Source: Bacilli bacterium
Lineage (GTDB): Bacteria > Bacillota_I > Bacilli_A > RFN20 > CAG-826
Direction: 5' to 3'
Assembly (NCBI GenBank): GCA_024408655.1
Contig: JAKSUV010000001.1
Span: 193,544 to 257,543 of the forward strand
DNA length: 64,000 nt
Shown here: positions 8,645-18,024 of the stretch, piece after piece
How the letters are laid out: each line of letters opens with the position of its first letter
Numbering within the stretch: position 1 is the stretch's first letter
The notes under the pieces: generated by a model
Database searches by the model: none
What the model was told of the DNA's origin: nothing
The model's input: the letters and a program-made list of their open reading frames with translations, nothing else
Made by a program: the position numbers and the translations under genes

Positions 8645-11587
8645 ATGTATAAAAGTCAAATATTTAGTCTGATTATTTTACCAGCAACAATTGGTCTAGC
8701 TTCAGGCATCCCTGGGCGTGGTTATTCTAGTATTATGGATGGGTATGGTCCTAAAAAAGCAGTGGCCTCAACCTACGAATTACATGATTCAAATCTCCGC
8801 GTTCAATTTTTAGACGAAAAAACCATTCGGTTTGAAAAAAAATATGTCGACCCCGATGATAAAAAGACAGCGTATTGGCTTGATGTTAATACTTTCCTAA
8901 TTCCCCAACGGCATCTTTATAACGGAGTTGATCCGACATTAGTGAAAGTTAACGAAAATTATCAAGCGCAAGGAAAAAACTATGATACTGAACTTGATTA
9001 TAATAACGGTGAAATTGTTATTCATTTAAACCGGCGTAATCAAAATTTCGCGAATATCGAAGTTCTTCGTAATGATAAGCAAGTCTATGACAGCAGTCAG
9101 GATGGTGAACATGGCCCAGATTACAAATTTAATACCGGTGATTTACCAGCGCCAGGTTCTTCTGAAGAAGGTAACGCTTTATCCTTAATTGATTATCCGC
9201 GCGTACTCATTCCTGACACTGGTTACACAACTTTATCAGCTGAACTTCATCCCCAATTCGCTAACAGTTGTGGGTACCAAATTCAAGATCAAAGAGACTT
9301 ATATGTCATGCTTTATGATGATGCGACGGATTTACGGGCGGTTTACAATAAACTCGCTGGTCCAGCCGATATGGTGCGCTTAGCGACTTTAGGTGCTTGG
9401 GATTCTCGTTATTACGCTTATAACGAACGGAGTGTCCAACTCGAAGTCGATAAGTATCATCAATATAATTTACCGCTTGATAACTTTGTGATTGATACCG
9501 ATTGGCGGTTTGCGGTCTCAGGAACTGGCTATAACGTTAATACCGATTTATTCCCAAATATGCCACGGACTTTAAAGAGTCTCCATGACCAAAACTTAGA
9601 AGTCGCTTTTAACGACCACCCTGAACCGGTTGGAAAAGACCTTGATGTGCTTCAAGTACCTGAAGTCGCTAACCGCAATTACAATTTACAAAAGATTTTG
9701 AATATGGGTCTTGATACCTGGTGGTATGACCGGAACTGGTCAACGAGTTTAATTTCTCCAACCCGGCGGAAAGTGGGCGAAGAGGAAGAAGATATTATTC
9801 GTCACGAAACATGGGGCCAATATCTCTTTAATGATATTACTCGTCAGTTCTATCAAGCGAAAGCTGGTGGCGGCAATAAATATCGTCGTCCGGTAACGAT
9901 GACTAACTTAGTGGATGTGCAAAACGGACGTTGGAATGGCACGAAAGATAGTGCGACGCATCGTTACTCTTTCCAATGGACAGGTGATACTGTCCCGGAA
10001 CAATTACCATCCGAGATTCAAAACGTCGTTCGTTCTGGTAATAACGCTATGCCTTATATGAGCAGCGATTTAGCGGGTCATACAGGGCAAGTTGCTAATA
10101 ACTATTATTATTCACGGTGGATTCAATATGGCGCCTTGTCACCTATCTTCCGAATTCACTGTACGAATAATTTACCTATCCATTGTCAACCATGGTATCG
10201 CTTAGTTAAGAATGATGTTGATGAAGCTGACCCAGAAATTATTCATCGTTTTAAACGTTCAATTGATATGCGATATCGTTTAATGCCATTATTCTATCAA
10301 TTAGCGAGAGAAAATTATGAGACTGGTTTACCAATCGCTCGCGCTCTTGCGTTTAATTATCCCGATGATGAGAAAGTTAAAGGAATGGAAAACGAATGGA
10401 TGATTGGTCCAAATATTTTATTCGCACCTCTTTCAATGGATAAAGATTTGCATCCTCTTGTGGCAGGAGATTCTGGCTTAACGGCCTCTTATTTAGATTG
10501 TCCACTTGGGGAAGATAAAGTTATCCCTGATCCCACTAATTCAGAGGTTTGTGATTGGACTGAGGCCAAAAAAATGACAATTCCGGCAGGAACACCAATT
10601 AATTTTGATGATATGGCAACTCGCCATCCTGATGATATTGGTAACGAGCATTATATGTTAAAACTCGAAGGTAGTTTTACGGCTGAAAGAGATTCAACAT
10701 TATCGGTGGCGTATGATGATGCCTTGCGCATTGAAAAGTTAGAAAAAACTGATGGGACATCTATCGGCACATGGAATAAAGATTGGGTAACTGGTTCAGA
10801 GCGTCGCAAAGACACCGGTCTTTCTCTTGAAGAAGGTGAAACGTATAATTTCACTGCTTATTATTATCAAAATACCGAAGGTGGCTCATTACGAATGAAC
10901 GAAAAGGCTAATCGATTACCTCCTCTTGAAGAAACAATTGAGTCAAAACAAGTTTATTTACCTGCGGGTACATGGTATGACCCATTCCATTCAAATAATC
11001 CAATTCGCGAAGGAGGTAAGACAGTTACTGTTGATTATGATGTTGACGAGACACCAATCTTTATTCGTTTAGGTAGTATGATTCCGTTAGTGGAAAATGC
11101 ACCAACGACCAAAGATATAAACTGGAATGACATCTATTATGATATTTATCCATCGACTGATTTAGATGCTTCAACTAGTTCGTATCTATATGAAGACGAT
11201 TATGATACGACGGGTTATAAAAATAACGAGTATCGGAAGAGTCCATATCAATATAAAGTTGAAAAAGTTGGCGACACTTATCAAGTAGTAATTGATTTAG
11301 GCGCCGCTAAGGGTCACTTTGATGGTGATGATGAGGTGATAAGTCGTGCTTATCATTTACAAATTCATAATGTGGATAATCAATTTAAAGATGAAAACAT
11401 TACACAAGTGACAATCGACGGCAAAGCCGCTTCTCACTCAACAATCCCAGCAACGAAAGACAAACAAATGCCGTTTGGTGTTAATGTAGCTTTTAATGAT
11501 GACATTACCACAATTGATGTGCCAGCTAGTTCGGTCCGCAAAGGTCACCAAATTGTGATTACTTATAATCTTAAGGAGGGTCGCTAA
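8645..11587 (+). CDS. secreted family 31 glycoside hydrolase with inserted PA14 domain
   Basis: About 980 residues. The start is ATG at 8645, preceded by GTGGAGGAAAG; the first ~20 residues form a signal peptide without a lipobox, so the enzyme is exported. The GH31 (alpha/beta)8 barrel is recognised from LGAWDSRYYAYNERS, FVIDTDWRF, the nucleophile strand WWYDRNW (Asp), MPYMSSDLAGHTG and YGALSPIFRIHC. A PA14-like sugar-binding insert lies around residues 660-760, where LKLEGSFTAERDSTL and FTAYYYQNTEGGSLRM are visible. C-terminal beta domains follow (PIFIRLGSMIPL). GH31 enzymes cleave alpha-glucosides, xylosides, galactosides or N-acetylgalactosaminides; the substrate cannot be read here. The next gene, two bases on, is a carbohydrate-binding-type lipoprotein. 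Confidence 0.86.
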   Translation: MYKSQIFSLIILPATIGLASGIPGRGYSSIMDGYGPKKAVASTYELHDSNLRVQFLDEKTIRFEKKYVDPDDKKTAYWLDVNTFLIPQRHLYNGVDPTLVKVNENYQAQGKNYDTELDYNNGEIVIHLNRRNQNFANIEVLRNDKQVYDSSQDGEHGPDYKFNTGDLPAPGSSEEGNALSLIDYPRVLIPDTGYTTLSAELHPQFANSCGYQIQDQRDLYVMLYDDATDLRAVYNKLAGPADMVRLATLGAWDSRYYAYNERSVQLEVDKYHQYNLPLDNFVIDTDWRFAVSGTGYNVNTDLFPNMPRTLKSLHDQNLEVAFNDHPEPVGKDLDVLQVPEVANRNYNLQKILNMGLDTWWYDRNWSTSLISPTRRKVGEEEEDIIRHETWGQYLFNDITRQFYQAKAGGGNKYRRPVTMTNLVDVQNGRWNGTKDSATHRYSFQWTGDTVPEQLPSEIQNVVRSGNNAMPYMSSDLAGHTGQVANNYYYSRWIQYGALSPIFRIHCTNNLPIHCQPWYRLVKNDVDEADPEIIHRFKRSIDMRYRLMPLFYQLARENYETGLPIARALAFNYPDDEKVKGMENEWMIGPNILFAPLSMDKDLHPLVAGDSGLTASYLDCPLGEDKVIPDPTNSEVCDWTEAKKMTIPAGTPINFDDMATRHPDDIGNEHYMLKLEGSFTAERDSTLSVAYDDALRIEKLEKTDGTSIGTWNKDWVTGSERRKDTGLSLEEGETYNFTAYYYQNTEGGSLRMNEKANRLPPLEETIESKQVYLPAGTWYDPFHSNNPIREGGKTVTVDYDVDETPIFIRLGSMIPLVENAPTTKDINWNDIYYDIYPSTDLDASTSSYLYEDDYDTTGYKNNEYRKSPYQYKVEKVGDTYQVVIDLGAAKGHFDGDDEVISRAYHLQIHNVDNQFKDENITQVTIDGKAASHSTIPATKDKQMPFGVNVAFNDDITTIDVPASSVRKGHQIVITYNLKEGR

Positions 11588-11589
11588 TT

Positions 11590-13728
11590 ATGAAAAAACA
11601 ATTATTAGTTTTTGCCATTGCTCTACCTTTATTAGGTAGTTGCAATAGTGGTCCTCATATTGAAATTACTAATCCAATTTCTATATTAGAGACACACGCG
11701 ACTCATCAATTAAAATGTAAAAAAGTAGGCATTGGAGATGATGTTCCGCTTATTTATACTTCAAGCGATGCAACCGTTGCTAGCGTTGATGACGGAGGTT
11801 TAATTACTGGAGTCGCAATTGGTAAAGCGACTATCACTGTCGCCTCTTCAAAAGACGCCAAAATTGCTACTTCCTTTAATCTAACTATTGCGGATGCATA
11901 TGTAAAAGGCGTTGTAAAAGATGCAAAAGGTAACCCCTTAAAAGATGTCTATGTTTCTGATCAAACTTCTTCGCGCGAAACCTATACTAATGGCAAGGGT
12001 GAATACGAGATCCAGGTCGAGCATGATGCAGTTATCTATTTTGAGAAAGATGGATATTTAACTAAACAATCAGTCCTTGATTTTAATGTGACTAATGGCA
12101 CCCATTCTTTGAATGTTACATTAGAGCCTAAATCGGTTGGAAAGTGGATTAATATTAGTGGTAAAGTAACGGAATTGGGTGATCAGCCCATTGCTTATGA
12201 ACAAGAAGGCGCCGTGACATTAAGTATTAAACAAGGTGATAAATTTTCAACCGCTTCTACTAACGAAAGTGGTGAGTACGCGTTTAGTAAGAAAATTTTA
12301 GTTGGATCCGAAGTTACCATCACTGCCTATAATAGTTTTCATAATCCATATGCTAAAACTTTTGAAGTGACGGGCGATGCTTTAGAGGCAAATCTTGATT
12401 TAGATCGTTATCAAGAAGATTTGATTTTCTTACAAGGTGATAAGGAAATGACATACCGTGATAACGCGATGATTATTGGACATGTTTACTGCAAGACGAT
12501 GGATAAAGAAGACGGCATCTGGTTTGATTTTAACGCTAACTTTGATGCCTTTAATGATAAAAATAAGTTTACGATTTGTGTGGATGCAGGTATTGCCACT
12601 CCATCAATACCAAATCATGGTGAACAAGGTGCTACGGAGGATTCAAACGATTTCGATATTTCGTTTAATAAAAACGGCTTTGTTGGGGAGCAACAACACT
12701 ATGGTGGCGCTTTTAATGATACATATAAAGATAAAACTAAATTTACTTGCGATAGTCCATACCATATGGAAGTATTCATTCCATATAAATATCCAGGGAT
12801 GGCAAAAGGAGATGTTTTTGGTATTTATTTCCAAGGCGAAGATGTTAATCTTGGTCAACCGTTAGGTAAGTGCCGGATTTTTGGTCACACAATGAGTAAG
12901 GCCAATGAATTATCTTATATTCGGATAAATGAGAAAAATGAAGCCTTTGCTTCAACGGATAATTCTGATGATGCACCGTTAAAGGTCAATTTCGACTTTA
13001 TTGGTCCGGATTATGAGGCATTAACTTGGGACACTAAACCCAGTGCCGGCAATTGGCGGTTCGCTCATGTGGAAGGCAAAGAAGAGGAAACTATTTTAGG
13101 TAAAGTTGGTTATAACCTTAACCATGGCTATTATTTTAAAGTAGCTAAACGCGGCACAGCGGGTGACCCTGCTAACGACACCGGCATTTATTTCTTAGCG
13201 AAAATGATTAACTCTGATATGAATACTTATTTCTTAGAAGATAGTCTTATTGCCAACGTTTTCTTAGACGCTAATCCTGGTAGCGATTATAGCAAAAAGG
13301 ATATTGACCCTGATATCAATCGTTTCGGAATGGTTTCAAACTACGAAGTCAAGCGTTCGTGGCCAAAAGATGACACAACGCCATTTGACAAAGAAACTAA
13401 TTACTTAGATGAGAAAGTCTATAAGCTTGGAATACGTTATTACACCAATCGCGATTTTGCGATGCTCTACGTTCCTTATGAGGCAATTGCGACTTGGAGC
13501 GGAAATGAATATAAATATGATGATTTTGCTTATGATTCTCCTTTTGGTATTGCCCCAAATCTTAATTATAAAAAGACTGATTGGTATCATTGGGAGGGCA
13601 ATAATCCGACTGGATATAAGCCAGGTGAAGGCGATCATGACCAAACCGCGTGGCCACATTTTGAAAACCGTAAATCTTATATTCATCTTAATCCAGCGAC
13701 ATTAGAAGTTATACCAGTTAATGCATAA
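11590..13728 (+). CDS. surface lipoprotein with Big2, carboxypeptidase-regulatory-like and CBM9-like domains
   Basis: A 712-residue lipoprotein with signal MKKQLLVFAIALPLLGSC. Residues ~30-100 resemble a bacterial Ig-like (Big2) domain (SSDATVASVDDGGLITGV). Two carboxypeptidase-regulatory-like folds follow (VKGVVKDAKGNPLKDVYV; ISGKVTELGDQ). The C-terminal ~430 residues contain repeated beta-rich segments such as GIWFDFNANFDAFNDKNKF that resemble family 9 carbohydrate-binding or DOMON-like domains. It follows the GH31 enzyme by two bases and overlaps miaB by eight, so all three are cotranscribed. A role in binding the glycan cut by the GH31 enzyme at the cell surface is inferred. No catalytic motif is seen. 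Confidence 0.7.
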   Translation: MKKQLLVFAIALPLLGSCNSGPHIEITNPISILETHATHQLKCKKVGIGDDVPLIYTSSDATVASVDDGGLITGVAIGKATITVASSKDAKIATSFNLTIADAYVKGVVKDAKGNPLKDVYVSDQTSSRETYTNGKGEYEIQVEHDAVIYFEKDGYLTKQSVLDFNVTNGTHSLNVTLEPKSVGKWINISGKVTELGDQPIAYEQEGAVTLSIKQGDKFSTASTNESGEYAFSKKILVGSEVTITAYNSFHNPYAKTFEVTGDALEANLDLDRYQEDLIFLQGDKEMTYRDNAMIIGHVYCKTMDKEDGIWFDFNANFDAFNDKNKFTICVDAGIATPSIPNHGEQGATEDSNDFDISFNKNGFVGEQQHYGGAFNDTYKDKTKFTCDSPYHMEVFIPYKYPGMAKGDVFGIYFQGEDVNLGQPLGKCRIFGHTMSKANELSYIRINEKNEAFASTDNSDDAPLKVNFDFIGPDYEALTWDTKPSAGNWRFAHVEGKEEETILGKVGYNLNHGYYFKVAKRGTAGDPANDTGIYFLAKMINSDMNTYFLEDSLIANVFLDANPGSDYSKKDIDPDINRFGMVSNYEVKRSWPKDDTTPFDKETNYLDEKVYKLGIRYYTNRDFAMLYVPYEAIATWSGNEYKYDDFAYDSPFGIAPNLNYKKTDWYHWEGNNPTGYKPGEGDHDQTAWPHFENRKSYIHLNPATLEVIPVNA

Positions 13729-15151
13729 AGCTATTATTTATTCTTTGCCATCACTAAAGATGGCGCGTTTACATCGTGACGCGAAGGCTTTTTATGATGA
13801 AATTAAGATCACTAGTTTTTTAAAACGTTACGCAAAAGGCAAACATTATTATATTTATACGCATGGTTGCCAAGCGAATCACCGCGATAGTGAGCACTAT
13901 GCGGGTATTTTAACTAAGATTGGTTTTAAGAAAACCGAGGATATTAAGCAAGCCGATTTAGTTTTAATTAACACCTGTGCAGTGCGAGAAAACGCGGAAA
14001 ATAAAGCGTTAGGGGAAATTGGTAATTTAAAAGGATTAAAGGCAAAGAAACATCTCACCTTAATTGTTACTGGTTGCATGGTAATGGAAGAAAAGTTAAC
14101 GAACGAAATTCTTAAAACTTATCCCCAAGTTGATATCCTTCTAGGAACGGATGATATTGTTCATTTACCTAATGCGTTAGAAGAACATTTAAAAACGCAT
14201 AACCGGATTGTAGAAATCCATAGTGATGCCTTTAATATTCATGAACGTTTACCAAGTCTTAGAGCGTCTAAATTTAAAGCGTTTGTGAATATCACTTATG
14301 GGTGCGATAATTTTTGCACTTATTGTATTGTTCCTTATACGCGTGGTCGCCAGAGAAGCCGTGATATGAAGGACATTTTAGCGGAATGCCAGACCTTAGT
14401 AAAAGCGGGTTATCAAGAGATTACTTTATTAGGGCAAAACGTTGATAGTTATGGTTTAGATTTAAAAAGAAAAATTCGGTTCGCGACGCTTTTAGATGAA
14501 GTCGCAAAACTAGATATGCCGCGTCTCTCTTTTTTAACGAGTCACCCACATGATTTTTCCCTCGATATTATTAAGGTGATGAAACACCATAAAAACATCA
14601 TGCCCTATCTTCATTTACCAGTTCAAGCGGGTGATGATAAGATCCTTAAAATCATGGGGCGAAAATATACAAGTAAAGAGTATTTAAACATTATTAAAGC
14701 GGTTAAAAAAGCCATGCCAAAAATCGCGATATCGACTGATATTATTGTAGGTTTTCCTAACGAAACGGAAGCGCAATTTCGTAACACTTTAAAACTTGTT
14801 AAAGCAGCGAAATATGATTCCGCTTTTACTTTTATTTATAGTCCAAGAAGCGGAACGCCCGCGGCGAAAATGAAAGACAATGTTTCTTACCAAGATAAAG
14901 TGAAAAGATTTAAACAATTAAACGAACTATTAAAACAACAAATGAGTAAAAATAATGAGTCACTAATTAATCATGTTTTCCCCGTACTTGTCGATGATGT
15001 TTCTAAGACCAACAAAACAATGTTAACGGGTCGTTTAGCGAATAATAAAATTGTCAATTTTAAAGGCAATAAAAAATTAGTTGGCCAAATCGTTAACGTC
15101 AAAATTAACGAAGAGCATATTTATTTCTTAATGGGATCGTTAGTGAAGTAA
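13721..15151 (+). CDS. miaB: tRNA-2-methylthio-N6-dimethylallyladenosine synthase
   Basis: Radical-SAM methylthiotransferase that adds the 2-methylthio group to i6A37 in tRNA. The N-terminal UPF0004 domain has its three cluster cysteines (THGCQANHRDSE, NTCAVRENAENK, VTGCM). The radical-SAM CxxxCxxC motif reads CDNFCTYCIVPYTRGR. A C-terminal TRAM domain follows. The 476-residue length is normal. The start at 13721 overlaps the preceding lipoprotein gene by eight bases; a start at 13760 would also keep all domains. MiaB acts after MiaA, whose gene lies just beyond ilvA as part of a fusion protein. The 3' end overlaps the convergent ilvA by 31 bases. Confidence 0.95.
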   Translation: MHKAIIYSLPSLKMARLHRDAKAFYDEIKITSFLKRYAKGKHYYIYTHGCQANHRDSEHYAGILTKIGFKKTEDIKQADLVLINTCAVRENAENKALGEIGNLKGLKAKKHLTLIVTGCMVMEEKLTNEILKTYPQVDILLGTDDIVHLPNALEEHLKTHNRIVEIHSDAFNIHERLPSLRASKFKAFVNITYGCDNFCTYCIVPYTRGRQRSRDMKDILAECQTLVKAGYQEITLLGQNVDSYGLDLKRKIRFATLLDEVAKLDMPRLSFLTSHPHDFSLDIIKVMKHHKNIMPYLHLPVQAGDDKILKIMGRKYTSKEYLNIIKAVKKAMPKIAISTDIIVGFPNETEAQFRNTLKLVKAAKYDSAFTFIYSPRSGTPAAKMKDNVSYQDKVKRFKQLNELLKQQMSKNNESLINHVFPVLVDDVSKTNKTMLTGRLANNKIVNFKGNKKLVGQIVNVKINEEHIYFLMGSLVK

Positions 15152-16407
15152 ACCTTTCGACCTTTTGGACTTACATATAAATAGAAGTCACCCGACTCTT
15201 TTTCAGTCACAATTTGGTAGCCATGTTCTTGTAGGGTTTTAATTACTTTCTGTTTATGTTTCGCGTCCGCGATTTCGCAAAGGATAGTCAGTTGAGTTTC
15301 CCCAATTGAACCAAAGGCGCTCGACGTATCAACGCGTAAATTTAAGATATTAATATTAGTTTTCATTAAGAGTTGATAGAAAGAGTTAATGGTGCGGGTA
15401 TCACTTGGTAGTAACACAAATAATTTCACCCGGCGGTTATGACTATACATCGCTTTTTCGAGGAGTGTATTAATAAAGGTAAAGTCAATATTACCGCCAC
15501 TTAAAACACACACAACTTTTTTATGAGTGGTGTTAATTTTGCCGTTTAAAATCGCCGCAACGGTGGTGGCACCCGCCCCTTCAACCACGAGCTTATTGCG
15601 TTCCATTAAAAAGAAAATAGCGTCCGCGATTTCTTGTTCACTCACCGTGATTACATCATCAACATAGCGATAAATTAACGGTAGTGTTAAATCGCCAGGA
15701 TTCTTGACTGAGATACCTTCGGCAATGGTTTTAGAAGTCTTAGTGACAACTTTCGCTTTCTTTTTAAAACTTAGTTGAATCGCGTTCGCGTTTTCGGCTT
15801 GAACACCAATTACCTTCACTTTCGGATTAGTGAGTTTAATTGCCGTGGCGACACCGGAAAGTAGACCACCGCCGCCAGCGGGGACTACCACAATATCAAC
15901 ATCTTTTAAGTCTTCTAAGATTTCTAAGCCGACTGTTCCTTGACCTGCAATTACATCTAAATCATCATAAGGGTGAACATAAACTGCTTTTTCTTTTTTC
16001 ACAATGGCTTGGCTTGTTTCATAGGCTTCGTCAAAACATGATCCAGATAAAACAATATTGGCCCCATAACCCCGTGTCGCGTTAATTTTTGCAATCGGCG
16101 TCATTTCGGGCATCACGACAATTGGTTTAATTTTAAATTTCGTGGCGGCATAGGCAACCCCTTGAGCGTGATTACCAGCGCTCGCGGTCACAACCGTATG
16201 ACATTTTTTATTCGCCGCTAATTTAGCAATTTTATTCGTGGCGCCCCGAATTTTAAATGAACCAGTCTTTTGGAGATTCTCGCATTTTAAATAGATCTTG
16301 CCCTCACTAATTAAAGACAAAGTATTGGAAATATTTAGTGGGGTACGATGAATAATTGGCTTGATTCTTTTTTGGGCCTCTTGGAAGTCTTTTAGTGTAA
16401 TTTTCAT
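15121..16407 (-). CDS. ilvA: threonine ammonia-lyase with C-terminal ACT domain
   Basis: PLP-dependent fold type II enzyme, 428 residues, deaminating threonine to 2-oxobutyrate. The PLP lysine lies in TGSFKIRGA near residue 52, and the phosphate-binding glycine loop in VPAGGGGLLSG. The last ~90 residues (VKLFVLLPSDTRTINSFY onwards) form an ACT-like regulatory domain, as in the catabolic/medium-length enzymes (E. coli biosynthetic IlvA is ~510). No other isoleucine genes are near, so a catabolic role is as likely as a biosynthetic one. TATAAT stands six bases before the ATG and there is no Shine-Dalgarno sequence, suggesting a leaderless mRNA. Confidence 0.9.
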   Translation of the reverse strand: MKITLKDFQEAQKRIKPIIHRTPLNISNTLSLISEGKIYLKCENLQKTGSFKIRGATNKIAKLAANKKCHTVVTASAGNHAQGVAYAATKFKIKPIVVMPEMTPIAKINATRGYGANIVLSGSCFDEAYETSQAIVKKEKAVYVHPYDDLDVIAGQGTVGLEILEDLKDVDIVVVPAGGGGLLSGVATAIKLTNPKVKVIGVQAENANAIQLSFKKKAKVVTKTSKTIAEGISVKNPGDLTLPLIYRYVDDVITVSEQEIADAIFFLMERNKLVVEGAGATTVAAILNGKINTTHKKVVCVLSGGNIDFTFINTLLEKAMYSHNRRVKLFVLLPSDTRTINSFYQLLMKTNINILNLRVDTSSAFGSIGETQLTILCEIADAKHKQKVIKTLQEHGYQIVTEKESGDFYLYVSPKGRKVYFTNDPIKK

Positions 16408-16413
16408 ATCTAT

Positions 16414-16419
16414 ATTATA
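16414..16419 (-). promoter_or_regulatory. -10 box of ilvA
   Basis: TATAAT on the minus strand, six bases (ATAGAT) from the ATG at 16407; leaderless geometry. It faces the miaA-tcdA promoter across about 35 bases. Confidence 0.6.
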
Positions 16420-16427
16420 TATGTAAA

Positions 16428-16436
16428 TGTTATGAT
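16428..16436 (+). promoter_or_regulatory. extended -10 box of miaA-tcdA fusion gene
   Basis: TGTTATGAT is an extended -10 element (TGN plus TATGAT). Seven bases follow to the ATG at 16444. This spacing matches other leaderless-looking genes in the window and favours 16444 over 16432 as the start codon. Confidence 0.55.
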
Positions 16437-16443
16437 ATTAACA

Positions 16444-18024
16444 ATGATAATTGTTATTAGTGGTCCAACTTGCACCAATAAAAGCCAAATTGCCATTACC
16501 GTTGCCAAAGCGTTTGATGCCGAAATTATTAACGCGGACGCTTTCCAGGTTTATCAAGAATTAAACATCGGAACCGCCAAACCCACCTATGAACAATTAA
16601 AGCAAGTCAAGCATCATCTATATTCTTATTTAAAACCCACCGCGAAGTTTTCAATTTATGATTACCAAAAAACCGCCCGTTTACTTATTAATAAATTATT
16701 AAAACAAAAGAAGAATATCGTGTTAGTGGGTGGGTCTGGTTTATATATTCGTTCGGTCTTATACGATTATGCATTTCCGGATGAACCAAAACGCGTAAAC
16801 CTTGATAAATTCGCGAAATTAAGTAACGAAGAATTACATAAAAAGTTAAAGAAAGTTGATCCAATATCCGCTAAAAAGATTCATCCGAACAATCGTCGTC
16901 GGGTCTTACGCGCGTTAGAAATCTATTACGCTTACGGGAAGAGTAAGACTGCGCTAGAAAAAGAGCAATCGCATCAAATGATTTATGAGGATGTTCATAT
17001 TTATGCGACGGATCTAAATAAGGATATTCTTTATGAACGGATTAATAATCGCGTCGTGAGAATGATGAACGCGGGTTTAGTGAAAGAAGCGCTTCATCTT
17101 GCTCATAAATACGGGAGTCACCTTCAAGCGTTAAAGGCGATCGGCTATAAAGAAATCATTGAAAATAAGAACGAGAGCACGAAAAGCATTACCGAATTAA
17201 TTCAAAAAAATACCCGCCGCTATGCGAAACGACAATTAACCTTTATCCGTCACCAGTTTGAAGATGTGAAATGGATTAAAAGCGCGAAAGATATCATTAA
17301 TGATTTAACTAACGATGATATTCATGCCCGGACGAAAGCCCTTATTGGAAAAGCAAATCTTGAACGTTTAAAGAAAACAAGTGTGGCCATTTTTGGCATT
17401 GGCGGAGTAGGCGGCACCGCGGCGGAAGCGTTAGTAAGAAGTGGTATTGCGCATCTCTATTTAATTGATTATGACCAAGTGAACGCTTCGAATTTAAACC
17501 GCCAAATCTTATTTACAAAAGACGATTTAAAGAAAGACAAAGTGAAAGTAGCGAAGAAAAGATTTAACCAAATTAACCCCGATGTTAAAGTGCATATTTA
17601 TAAACTATTCTTAAACGAAAAGAATATTAAGGATTTGCCACTCGCGAAATTTGATTATGTCCTTGATGCGATTGATGCTCTACCAAGTAAAGTAGCGTTA
17701 ATTAAATGTTTACTAAAAAAGAAAATTCCCTTTGTTTCATCATTAGGAATGGGGAATCGCCTTAATCCATCTAAATTAGTTATCACCACCTTAGATCAAA
17801 CGCATGATGATCCACTAGCGAAGAAATTAAGAAGTGAATTAAAGCGGAACAAAATTGATTTAAAAAAAGTGAAAGTGGTCGCGTCAAACGAAATCCCGAT
17901 GAAGGATAAGCCAATCGTGACATCGATGATGTTTGTCCCATCGACCGCTGGACTTTTACTCGCGGGCTACGTAATTGAGAGTATACTTAAAAAGGAGATA
18001 AAATATGGAACTCAAAAAAATTAA
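16444..18024 (+). CDS. fusion of tRNA dimethylallyltransferase (MiaA) and tRNA t6A dehydratase (TcdA/YrvM)
   Basis: One uninterrupted 526-residue frame. Residues 1-~290 are MiaA: P-loop GPTCTNKS, INADAFQVYQELNIGTAKP, VGGSGLYIRSVLYDY, RRVLRALEIYY, and the terminal AKRQLTFIRHQF. It transfers dimethylallyl to A37 of UNN-reading tRNAs. From ~295 on is an E1-like/ThiF-fold TcdA: the short IGKANLERL lead-in, ATP-binding GIGGVGG, DYDQVNASNLNRQ, VLDAIDALPSK, DDPLAKKLR and FVPSTAGLLLAGYVI. TcdA cyclises t6A37 to ct6A37 in ANN-reading tRNAs. Both halves have full length and their key motifs, so the protein looks bifunctional. The start at 16444 fits the -10 spacing and the MiaA N-terminus. The gene overlaps fhs by 20 bases. 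Confidence 0.9.
   Translation: MIIVISGPTCTNKSQIAITVAKAFDAEIINADAFQVYQELNIGTAKPTYEQLKQVKHHLYSYLKPTAKFSIYDYQKTARLLINKLLKQKKNIVLVGGSGLYIRSVLYDYAFPDEPKRVNLDKFAKLSNEELHKKLKKVDPISAKKIHPNNRRRVLRALEIYYAYGKSKTALEKEQSHQMIYEDVHIYATDLNKDILYERINNRVVRMMNAGLVKEALHLAHKYGSHLQALKAIGYKEIIENKNESTKSITELIQKNTRRYAKRQLTFIRHQFEDVKWIKSAKDIINDLTNDDIHARTKALIGKANLERLKKTSVAIFGIGGVGGTAAEALVRSGIAHLYLIDYDQVNASNLNRQILFTKDDLKKDKVKVAKKRFNQINPDVKVHIYKLFLNEKNIKDLPLAKFDYVLDAIDALPSKVALIKCLLKKKIPFVSSLGMGNRLNPSKLVITTLDQTHDDPLAKKLRSELKRNKIDLKKVKVVASNEIPMKDKPIVTSMMFVPSTAGLLLAGYVIESILKKEIKYGTQKN

Noticed and set aside
12476-12865. Overlapping frames on both strands within the 11590 lipoprotein, and similar ones inside hydB, polC and the GH31 gene
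   Set aside because: They lack ribosome sites and recognisable domains, and lie wholly within well-supported genes in another frame.
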